11,403 nucleotides of DNA from Candidatus Methylomirabilota bacterium (lineage in GTDB: Bacteria > Methylomirabilota > Methylomirabilia > Methylomirabilales > Methylomirabilaceae), in the NCBI GenBank assembly GCA_003105305.1, contig PQAQ01000077.1, positions 1-11,403 of the forward strand, written 5' to 3'. Below are positions 1-6,700 of this stretch, in pieces. The notes under the pieces were generated by a model. The model worked only from the letters and a program-made list of their open reading frames with translations, did no database searches and was not told the DNA's origin. Each line of letters starts with the position of its first letter. Position 1 is the stretch's first letter. The translations under genes and the position numbers were made by a program.

Positions 1-945
1 CTCGCCGGTGTGCCGACCCAGGGCATGTTCGTGGTCACTAAAATCCTGTCGGGTGCCGCAACGGCGATCTTCCTTGACGGGATCAACAACGTGGGACAAG
101 TTGTGGGCACATATGATGACGGTGGTGACGTTGGCGATATTGGCTTCATCTATGACCACCATACGGGCTACGAATGGCTTGGCGACAATAGATACCCTGC
201 CGGAATAAACGATCTGGGACAAGTCGTTTGTGAGAGTGAACAATCCCAGGGTTTCATTTATCAATACGGGATCTTTTCGCCCCTGAATATGGCCGATTAT
301 CCCACATGGCCGGAAGCTATCAATAATCTTGGCCATGTCGTTGGTATCTACTATGTCCCAGCGCCGGAACCCGATCCTGGTGTATCGCTCAACTTTCTAT
401 ACCGTGGGGGGGAATATCTTTCCATAGCTCTACCCGGGCTTTTTGTAGAAGGTATCAATGATAGCGGCAAAATTGCCGGATATGGGGTCCCACCCGAGGG
501 GGGAGGATTCATCTTTGATAGCTTATCGAATACTTATGAGACAAGCCTAATGAGTGAGATTTACGGCATAAACAATATCGGGAATCTGGTTGGCCGTATC
601 GACGACGGATGGTCTTTTCTTGATGCGACGGATTCAATTCAAGTTCAAATTCAAATGGGCGTAGAACAGGTGCTCACGGATATCAACGATTTTGACCAAA
701 TAGCCGGATTCTGCGAACCCGGCCCCGAAGGCGGCGCCGAATTCGGGTTTGTTTTGACCCCCTGTCCATTCCCTTGGCCTTTCGGACATGGCATCTATCC
801 GCCGTTCCTTCCCGAGAGGCCACCGGCGCCGGGCGTATCATCGGGATCCGGTGTCAGCCGGGGAACTGGCGCTGTCCCCAAGGCCGGACAGGGAACGGCA
901 TCCGGAAAAGGCATACCCAAGAAGAAGTCCGGGACCGGAAAATAG
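1..945 (+). CDS. HAF-repeat extracellular protein, 5' end missing
   Basis: The frame is open from the first base, so the true start lies upstream; the GTG at 10 is only the first possible start codon inside the window and has no clear ribosome binding site. The stop is TAG at 943-945. At least six repeats with the core [GAD]-I-N-[ND]-x-G-x-x-x-G are visible (for example GINNVGQVVG, GINDLGQVV, AINNLGHVVG, GINDSGKIAG, GINNIGNLVG, DINDFDQIAG), several followed by an aromatic 'GFIY/GFIF' strand. This is the pattern of HAF-type extracellular repeats, which are thought to build a beta-propeller-like fold in secreted proteins; the family has no settled biochemical role. After the last repeat comes a Pro-rich hinge, then a basic Gly/Ser/Lys tail with no acidic residue. 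No PEP-CTERM or LPXTG-like sorting signal is present. The signal peptide, if any, is outside the window. Gene identity is fairly sure; function is unknown. Confidence 0.85.
   Translation, partial: LAGVPTQGMFVVTKILSGAATAIFLDGINNVGQVVGTYDDGGDVGDIGFIYDHHTGYEWLGDNRYPAGINDLGQVVCESEQSQGFIYQYGIFSPLNMADYPTWPEAINNLGHVVGIYYVPAPEPDPGVSLNFLYRGGEYLSIALPGLFVEGINDSGKIAGYGVPPEGGGFIFDSLSNTYETSLMSEIYGINNIGNLVGRIDDGWSFLDATDSIQVQIQMGVEQVLTDINDFDQIAGFCEPGPEGGAEFGFVLTPCPFPWPFGHGIYPPFLPERPPAPGVSSGSGVSRGTGAVPKAGQGTASGKGIPKKKSGTGK
79..759 (+). repeat. HAF-type protein repeats (about six units)
   Basis: Six imperfect coding repeats of about 30-50 codons share the core I-N-[ND]-x-G-x-[VI]-x-G. The last unit is diverged (DINDFDQIAG, with Asp in place of the usual Gly after Phe). 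Spacing is irregular, and the DNA is too diverged to be a recent tandem duplication. Earlier units may lie upstream of the window. Confidence 0.7.
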
Positions 946-1014
946 GGCTCATGGCTGGCGCGTGTTTCGCCCTGGCGACTTTTCAAGTGGCTTCGATCGC
1001 CGTTGCGTACTTGC

Positions 1015-1043
1015 TTGACGTGGAAATAATTAGGCGATATTAT
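1015..1043 (+). promoter_or_regulatory. sigma70-like promoter for the 714-aa secreted protein gene
   Basis: TTGACG at 1015-1020, a 17-bp spacer, then TATTAT at 1038-1043: five of six bases match the consensus in each box, with ideal spacing. It lies in the spacer between two genes on the same strand, so the downstream gene is probably not simply co-transcribed with the HAF gene. The predicted transcription start near 1050 leaves a leader of about 130 nt. This is a prediction from motif match only. Confidence 0.45.
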
Positions 1044-1136
1044 CCGGGCACTCAGGCAAGGGGAAAGCCGAAAACGTAACGAAACGGATGTCCGGGGGCA
1101 CTCCATGAATGACGTTGGACAGGAGATGCATGGTTA

Positions 1137-1162
1137 GCAGTCCTGATTAACTAATCAACTGC
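1137..1162 (+). promoter_or_regulatory. leader hairpin directly upstream of the ribosome binding site
   Basis: Two nested inverted arms: GCAGT (1137-1141) pairs with ACTGC (1158-1162), and TGATTA (1144-1149) pairs with TAATCA (1152-1157). Only a CC bulge (1142-1143) separates the arms, and the loop is tight. The AT-rich inner dyad stands out from its GC-rich surroundings. The AGAGGA Shine-Dalgarno-like sequence (1163-1168) begins at the next base. It could be an RNA hairpin affecting ribosome access or a protein operator dyad; the sequence alone cannot separate these. Confidence 0.35.
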
Positions 1163-1178
1163 AGAGGATTGTTATCCG

Positions 1179-3323
1179 ATGAGACATTCACCTTTGCTTC
1201 TTCCTAGAAATGTCGGCTGGATCACACGCTCGATCCTGGCGTTCGGCCTGATCTTTGTTCTCCTCGCACATAGCCCATTCTCAGGGCAGCGGATTTATTT
1301 AAATGGCGAGCCAGATAGGGTTTTTGCCAGTGCCATCGCCGGTTGCCCTGTCTTTCCTTACGACAACATCTGGAACGTGCCTGTGGATACGCTGCCGCTC
1401 GACCCAAATTCGGCTGCCTATGTCAACACCATTGGCGCCAATAAGACCGTGCACCCCGACTTTGGCTCCGGCACCTGGGACGGAGGGCCGATCGGGATTC
1501 CGTTCGTTGCGGTACCAGGCACTCAGGCGCGCGTCGCCGTGGCGTTTGATTATGCCGATGAGAGCGACCCCGGCCCCTATCCCATTCCTCCCGATGCCCC
1601 GATCGAAGGGGGCCCCGACAGCACCGGCGACCGCCATGTTCTGGTCGTAGACCAGGACAACTGTGTTCTCTACGAGCTGTTCAACGCCCGGCCTCTGATC
1701 GATGGGAGCTGGCAGGCCAGCTCCGGGGCCGTCTTCGACCTCCGGTCCAACGCTTTGCGGCCGGATGGCTGGACCTCCGCAGACGCCGCCGGTCTGCCCG
1801 TATTGGCCGGGCTCGTGCGCTACGACGAGGTCGCTTCCGGAGAGATCCGGCATGCTCTCCGCTTCACGGCGCCCCAGACTCGCCGGGCATATATCTGGCC
1901 GGCGCGCCACTACGCCTCCTCCCTCACGGGCTCGCAGTACCCCCCGATGGGCCAGCGCTTCCGGCTCAAGGCCGATTATGATTGCTCGGGCTTCGCCCCG
2001 GCGGTCCAGGTCATCCTTACAGCCCTGAAGAAGTACGGCATGATCCTGGCCGACAACGGATCCTCCTGGTTTGTCTCGGGCGCCCCGGACGAGCGCTGGG
2101 ATAATGACGATCTCCATCAGCTCTCCCAGATTCCAGGCAGCGCCTTCGAAGCGGTGGATGTGTCCTCCCTGATGATCGATCCCGACTCAGGCCGGTCGCG
2201 CGTCGGCGCCGTCCTTAAGGACTTCAACGGGGACGGGCAGGAAGACATCCTGTGGCGGTATTACGGCACAGGAGGCTACAACCGAGCCTGGTACCTAACG
2301 AACTCTGAAGGTCCGAGCCTTGCGTTGGGCACGGCGACCGCTCCACGTCCTGTCGCCGATTCAACTGGTCTGCTCCCCGGGACCAGAGGAGGCAAGAAGG
2401 CCCTGATGAGCGAGCAAGCGATGGGGGGGCGGTCGAGCCGGGCGAAGGGGACATCCCCGAAGAGTACCCCCGATCCCATGGGGGTCGCGAAGAGACTGTC
2501 ACGCTCAAAAAAGATCGACGACCCCCGGAAAGCAGGGGGGGCGGTCTCCGAGCCCTTAAAGATGAGCGTTTCCGATCCGAGGCAGGTGAGCTCCGGCATG
2601 AATGTCGCCGCAGGCCCCGATATGAAGCTAGCTTCGACGCCGGTCCTCCTGGGCGGCGGCGATCTACTGCCGGTGGCCGACGTATACTGGCGGATCGTGG
2701 GGATGGCGGACTTCAACAATGATTCCCATGTCGACATCTTATGGCGCAACATGTCCAGCGGTTCGAATGTCGTCTGGTTCATGAACGGGACGGATTGGGC
2801 GGCGAGCGCCGAACTCCTCCCGGTGGCCGATCTCACCTGGGAGATCGTAGGGACCGGGGATTTCAACAATGACACTCATGCCGATATCCTTTGGCGCAAT
2901 ACCGGCGACGGCTCTAACGTCGTCTGGTACATGGATGGGACGACATGGATCGGGAGCGCGGTCCTGCTCGGCGTGTCGGATCCGGCCTGGGAGATAGCCG
3001 GAACGGGGGATTTCAATAACGACGGTCATGTCGACATCCTCTGGCGTTATAACCAATTCGGCGGCTATAACGTCGTTTGGTACATGAACGATGCGACCTG
3101 GATAGGGAGCGCAGGGTTGATCTCGGTAGAGGACTTGAGCTGGGAGATCGCCTGCACCGGCGACTATAACAAAGACGGCAGGGTCGATATCCTCTGGCGC
3201 TATCAGTGGACCGGTTCCACCTGCATTTGGTACATGGACGGGGCGACATGGACCGGCAGCGGCGATCTTCTCCAGGTGCCGGACACGACCTGGAAACTCG
3301 TGCCCGGCTGCAGGATTTGGTGA
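1179..3323 (+). CDS. Secreted protein: unknown N-terminal domain plus C-terminal FG-GAP/VCBS-like propeller
   Basis: A complete 714-aa protein. The ATG at 1179 has AGAGGA 10 nt upstream. It opens with a signal-peptide-like segment: basic residues at 10 and 17, then a hydrophobic run at about 19-30. Residues about 56-330 form a domain rich in aromatics and Gly/Pro, starting CPVFPYDNIWNVPVDTLPLD and with later stretches such as GDRHVLVVDQDNC, RAYIWPARHYAS and KKYGMILADNGSSW. It looks like a conserved secreted domain, but I cannot give it a function. From residue about 345 come five FG-GAP/VCBS-type blades with DFNNDxHxDILWR cores. The D-x-N-x-D-x-x-x-D spacing suggests calcium-binding loops. 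The first blade is split by a basic insertion of about 110 residues containing DPR motifs. The protein ends ...VPGCRIW with no anchor motif. Its C-terminal half is closely related to the end of the giant gene at 3755. Likely exported and perhaps ligand-binding; no enzyme activity is claimed. Confidence 0.9.
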   Translation: MRHSPLLLPRNVGWITRSILAFGLIFVLLAHSPFSGQRIYLNGEPDRVFASAIAGCPVFPYDNIWNVPVDTLPLDPNSAAYVNTIGANKTVHPDFGSGTWDGGPIGIPFVAVPGTQARVAVAFDYADESDPGPYPIPPDAPIEGGPDSTGDRHVLVVDQDNCVLYELFNARPLIDGSWQASSGAVFDLRSNALRPDGWTSADAAGLPVLAGLVRYDEVASGEIRHALRFTAPQTRRAYIWPARHYASSLTGSQYPPMGQRFRLKADYDCSGFAPAVQVILTALKKYGMILADNGSSWFVSGAPDERWDNDDLHQLSQIPGSAFEAVDVSSLMIDPDSGRSRVGAVLKDFNGDGQEDILWRYYGTGGYNRAWYLTNSEGPSLALGTATAPRPVADSTGLLPGTRGGKKALMSEQAMGGRSSRAKGTSPKSTPDPMGVAKRLSRSKKIDDPRKAGGAVSEPLKMSVSDPRQVSSGMNVAAGPDMKLASTPVLLGGGDLLPVADVYWRIVGMADFNNDSHVDILWRNMSSGSNVVWFMNGTDWAASAELLPVADLTWEIVGTGDFNNDTHADILWRNTGDGSNVVWYMDGTTWIGSAVLLGVSDPAWEIAGTGDFNNDGHVDILWRYNQFGGYNVVWYMNDATWIGSAGLISVEDLSWEIACTGDYNKDGRVDILWRYQWTGSTCIWYMDGATWTGSGDLLQVPDTTWKLVPGCRIW
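2211..3308 (+). repeat. Five FG-GAP/VCBS-like blade repeats of the 714-aa protein
   Basis: Blade cores are DFNGDGQEDILWR, DFNNDSHVDILWR, DFNNDTHADILWR, DFNNDGHVDILWR and DYNKDGRVDILWR. Each is followed by [NG]-x-VWYM-type and GSAxLLxV-type strands ending in a Trp before the next 'EIVGTG'. Apart from the first, blades are about 50 codons long. Asp and Asn at alternate positions resemble the calcium-binding loops of integrin-like FG-GAP repeats. Blade one is interrupted at 2307-2639. Confidence 0.85.
2307..2639 (+). other. Basic insertion with DPR motifs inside the first blade (714-aa protein)
   Basis: Residues about 377-487 interrupt blade one between AWYLTNS and TPVLLGGGDLLPV. The insertion is rich in Ser, Gly, Lys and Arg, with no clear secondary-structure pattern. 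It contains DDPRKAGG (residues 447-454) and SDPRQV (D466), and a weaker TPDPMGV upstream. Two seven-G runs (2423-2429 and 2535-2541) lie inside it. The matching insertion in the giant protein has the same two DPR motifs at the same 18-residue distance. I do not recognise it as a named domain. Confidence 0.6.
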
Positions 3324-3497
3324 ACGGGCCTGTCGGGAGAGAAAAGCCCACCCAATCGCAAAGATATCATGGGGCTGGAATAAAGCCGGACAATTAGGGT
3401 TGTTCAGATCGATTTAGGGCTTAGAGACCTCTTCAGTCCGTAGTAACTGAGGGCGAAGGCCGGGCTCGTCAGCCGCTTTCATGGGCTTAGGATGAGC

Positions 3498-3623
3498 TAG
3501 CAGATCGCGGGGACCATGGACTATCACAACGACGGGATCGGAGCTAGGCTCTTCGATCCTTGGAAAAAGTGGGTGGAAGTCCCCCACAAGAATCCTCTTG
3601 ACAGCCCCAATTGGCCTGTCTGA
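3498..3623 (+). pseudogene. Possible decayed FG-GAP/VCBS blade fragment
   Basis: Reading from a TAG at 3498, the frame gives QIAGTMDYHNDG and continues about 28 more codons to a TGA at 3621. The flanking genes carry WQIVGTGDFNNDG and WEIAGTGDFNNDG at the same point of each blade; Y for F is also seen in GDYNKDG. About ten of twelve positions fit the blade consensus. The TAG sits exactly where the conserved Trp (TGG) should be. The later stretch ARLFDPWKKW vaguely resembles other FG-GAP blades. The fragment is short, so chance similarity is possible, though the match is better than expected for random spacer. Confidence 0.35.
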
Positions 3624-3627
3624 TAAT
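3598..3627 (+). promoter_or_regulatory. Near-consensus sigma70 promoter for the giant secreted protein gene
   Basis: TTGACA (3598-3603, perfect -35) and GATAAT (3622-3627, five of six) are separated by 18 bp. The start would be near 3635, about 120 nt before the chosen ATG. A dyad, GACAG (3600-3604) and CTGTC (3616-3620), overlaps the -35 box and spacer and also contains the palindrome CCAATTGG (3607-3614), so repressor binding is conceivable. Motif-based prediction only. Confidence 0.5.
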
Positions 3628-3652
3628 CGGCATGTAGTTAGAGGGTAGGGAA

Positions 3653-3676
3653 CCAAATGTCTTTGTTTGGAAAGAC
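3653..3676 (+). promoter_or_regulatory. Mutually exclusive leader hairpins
   Basis: GTCTTT (3659-3664) pairs perfectly with AAAGAC (3671-3676) across a six-base loop. The loop bases TTTGG (3666-3670) can instead pair with CCAAA (3653-3657). Both lie about 20-40 nt after the predicted transcription start of the giant gene. The arms interleave in pseudoknot order, but there is no spare base between the last two strands, so alternation is more plausible than a full pseudoknot. Confidence 0.25.
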
Positions 3677-3744
3677 TCTAAGGCTATCTCTCTGTGCTTT
3701 TTACGGGGCCTTTATGCCGATGTTGCGATGAGAATCGACATAAT

Positions 3745-3752
3745 GGGGGGGG
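3745..3752 (+). repeat. Eight-G homopolymer at the start of the giant gene
   Basis: The run lies two bases before the chosen ATG at 3755 and right after two in-frame alternatives (ATG at 3728 and 3743). If translation starts at 3755 the run doubles as the Shine-Dalgarno-like element. If it starts at 3728 or 3743 the run is coding, and slippage would shift the frame. Confidence 0.6.
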
Positions 3753-3754
3753 AA

Positions 3755-6700
3755 ATGAAGAGCATAACGCGTTTTCTAGCCGGGGCCTTAATGATTTTCT
3801 TAGGCCTGCAGGTATCGGGCGGGAACCAGCAACGGCCAGGGGGTTCTTTAGCGTTGCCCGCAGTCGAGTCCCCCACGCCCGCACGCCTTGACGCCGATTT
3901 TGGAAGGATACCTTTGCAGTTCATCCCTAACCAGGGACAGATGGAAGAACAAGTGGCGTTTTATGTCCAGGGTCGGGATAAAACGATCTACTTCACCTCG
4001 GACGGGCTGACAATCGCCATTAAAAAAGGAAAGGTGGGGGGGGAGGGCAACGCGAAGATAGGGCCCGAGGATCCCAGATCCTCTGATTATGAGACCCGTT
4101 GGGTGGTGAAGCTCGATTTCGTAGGCTCGAACAAGAAAGTGTATCCCGTCGGATTGGAGAGGTCCGGCGCGATCATCTCTTACTTCAGGGGAAAGTCCGA
4201 TGAGTGGAACGCAGGGCTTCCTGCCTTTTCCAAGGTCGCTTATAGGGACCTGTGGCCAGGAATTGACCTTCTCTACTATGGAACTTTCGATCGTATGAAA
4301 TACGAGTTCGTAGTCCATCCCGGCGCTGATCCTTCCCAGATCAAGCTAGCCTATCGAGGAGCGGAGAGGGTATCCTTGACTAGGGAAGGCCGGCTTGAAG
4401 TTCAGACCCCTGCGGGAAGCTTCACCGACGATATCCCGCTTGCTTTTCAGGAATTCGGTGCCGAGCGAAAAGAAGTCAACATTAACTACCAAATCCAATC
4501 TGAACGGCCAAGCCAATTGGCAACAGCCGGCTCCGGCCGAGAGGAAATGCCAGAGGCTGCGACCGTTTTGTATGGATTCACTTTGGGAGAGTATGACGGC
4601 AGCCGGACGCTCGTTATCGACCCGGCGGTTCTCGTCTATTGCGGGTATATCGGCGGATCAGGAGACGGAGATTACATCAATGCCATCACTGTCGATGAGA
4701 CGGGAAGTGCTTATGTCGTCGGGTCAACGGACTCAACCCAGACGACGTTTCCTGTCGCGGTCGGCCCGGACCTTACTTATGGCGGCGCACTCTATGATGC
4801 TTTCGTCGCCAAGATCGACGCTTCTGGCACGGCCCTCATTTACTGTGGGTACATCGGGGGCGGGGGTATCGATACCGGTCGCGGTATTGCCGTGGATTCC
4901 CTGGGGCAGGCTTATGTAACTGGAACTACAACATCCACCCAAGCTTCGTTTCCCGAAATCGTCGGACCGGACTTGACCAGCAACGGCAACACGGACGGGT
5001 TCATAGCCAAGGTGAACGCCTCGGGGACGGCCTTGATCTATTGTGGCTTTATTGGTGGGTCCGGAGTGGATGAGCCCTCAAAGATCGCCATAGATTCCTC
5101 CGGGAACGCTTATGTTACGGGGAGTACCAGTTCGACGCAATCCACGTTTCCTGTGACTGTAGGCCCCGACCTGACGCACAATGGACTCCAGGATGTTTTC
5201 GTGGCAAAAGTCAACGCTTCTGGCGCGACTCTCGATTATTGCGGCTATATCGGCGGATCGAACACCGACAAAGGCTTCGGCATAGCCGTCGACGGCTCCG
5301 GAAATGCCTACGTCACAGGGGAAACCTATTCGTTCCCTGAAAGCTTCCCCGTCCTCGTGGGGCCCGTGCTGACGCGCGATCCCCTTTATTACGATGCTTT
5401 TGTGGCAAAGGTCAATGCTTCAGGATCCGCCCTTGATTATTGTGGTTATATCGGCGGGGAGGACGTCGACGGGGGGTATGGGATTGCCGTCGATACAAGC
5501 GGATGTGCCTATGTGACCGGATATACGGCATCTTGGCCAGATTTTCCTCGAGTTGTTGGTCCGGACCTAACTTACAACGATATTGTTTATTCCCAGGATG
5601 CTTTTGTGGCGAAGGTAGCGCCAACCGGGGACAGATTCATTTATTGCGGATTCATCGGAGGTATGGGAGCCGATACGGGGAACTCTATAGCTGTCGACCG
5701 CTCGGGCAACGCCTATGTCGCGGGAACGACTCAAGCTCCGGAATCTTCCTTCCCGGTCAAGGAGGGCCCTGATCTCACCCAAAATGGCGGCTCCGACGCC
5801 TTTGTGGCCAAGGTCAATGCGTATGGCACCGAACTCGTTTACGCCGGGTATATCGGAGGCACGTCGAATGACTCTGGACTGGCCGTCGCCGTCGATGTCG
5901 AGGGGAATGCCTATGTCGCTGGCCAGCGGGCCTTCAATTCGGCAGCATTTCCCGTGATGGTCGGGCCGGACCTCACATACAATGGGGGATTGGATGACGC
6001 TTTCGTAGCCAAGATCAGCTATTCCAATTCTGCCGTCAGCATTACATCCCCATCAGACGGCGCGACCGTAAGTGGCGTAGTCCAGATCCAGATTGATACA
6101 TTCGATCCTAAGGGCATTTTTCGAGTCGAGGCCTACATTGACGGCGTCCTGATGGCCACCGATACCACTTATCCCTATTCTTTCAGTTGGAACACAACTG
6201 GCTTGCTTGGTGCGCACACAATCAAAGTTGCCGGATATAATTCCTTAGAACATGTTACCGAAGACCAAGTCGCCGTCAATGTCGTCAATGAGCTTCCCCC
6301 GTCAATAACGGTACAGCCTCTGTCCCAGTTCATCAACAGCGGTCAAACGGTCTTGCTGTACGTCGAAGCCTCGGGAACCGAGCCTTTGGCCTTTCAATGG
6401 TACCGAGGAGCATCCGGGGATACTTCCGAGCCCATAAGCGGCGCGACCTCGAACAGCTATGCCGTGCTCAATTCAACCTCCTCCTCATCATATTGGGTGA
6501 AGGTGAGCAATGCCTACGGCGATTCGTTCAGCGATACGGCCATCATTACAATGGGGCTTCCCTCCAAGCTCGTGGGGTCCGTATTGGACTTAGCGACGAA
6601 GGTGGGCATATCCGGCGCCGTCGTTTCATTGGGCGATTATCCCCAAGTCGCGACCGACGAAAACGGCCTTTACGAAATCCCGAACCTCAGCCCGGGCGAG

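Larger units (their letters stand above)
3324..3754 (+). other. Intergenic region, 431 nt
   Basis: No intact gene is credible here. An 80-codon frame on the minus strand (3414-3656) has no recognisable content. No clear intrinsic terminator follows the 714-aa gene: a weak hairpin, GGACAA/TTGTTC at 3388-3405, lacks a T-run. The region holds a possible decayed blade relic, hairpins at 3536-3558 (GATCG/CGATC and GAGC/GCTC arms) and 3569-3587 (GTGGG/CCCAC), a near-consensus promoter, alternative leader hairpins and an eight-G run before the next start. Confidence 0.7.

Noticed and set aside
774..1079. 101-codon + strand frame across the end of the HAF gene
   Set aside because: Mostly an alternate frame of the HAF tail. 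The short hydrophobic end (IGLMAGACFALATFQVASIAVAYLL) looked like a membrane segment, but there is no ribosome binding site and the body is Arg-rich frame-shadow sequence.
1299..2117. 272-codon open frame on the minus strand
   Set aside because: It lies wholly inside the 714-aa gene, whose frame has a signal peptide and recognisable repeats. The antisense translation has no motif and is expected in GC-rich DNA.
2276..2875. 199-codon open frame on the minus strand, and similar antisense frames over the FG-GAP repeats at 10337-11119
   Set aside because: Antisense shadows of the blade repeats; their apparent repetition just mirrors the sense-strand repeats.
3388..3405. Possible terminator after the 714-aa gene
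   Set aside because: The stem is six pairs with one G-U and no T-run follows, so intrinsic termination is not supported.
3536..3590. Hairpins with 'GGTGGAAGTCCC' resembling group II intron or riboswitch leader elements
   Set aside because: No reverse transcriptase, no domain V-like sequence and no conserved riboswitch core nearby; the resemblance is a short string only.
4395..4919. 174-codon + strand frame inside the giant gene
   Set aside because: It overlaps the DUF7948/SBBP region in another frame, is rich in Ser/Arg and has no plausible start signal or homology.
4634..6019. Regular spacing of about 200 nt suggesting a CRISPR or satellite array
   Set aside because: The units are in-frame protein repeats with codon-level divergence, not identical direct repeats with spacers.
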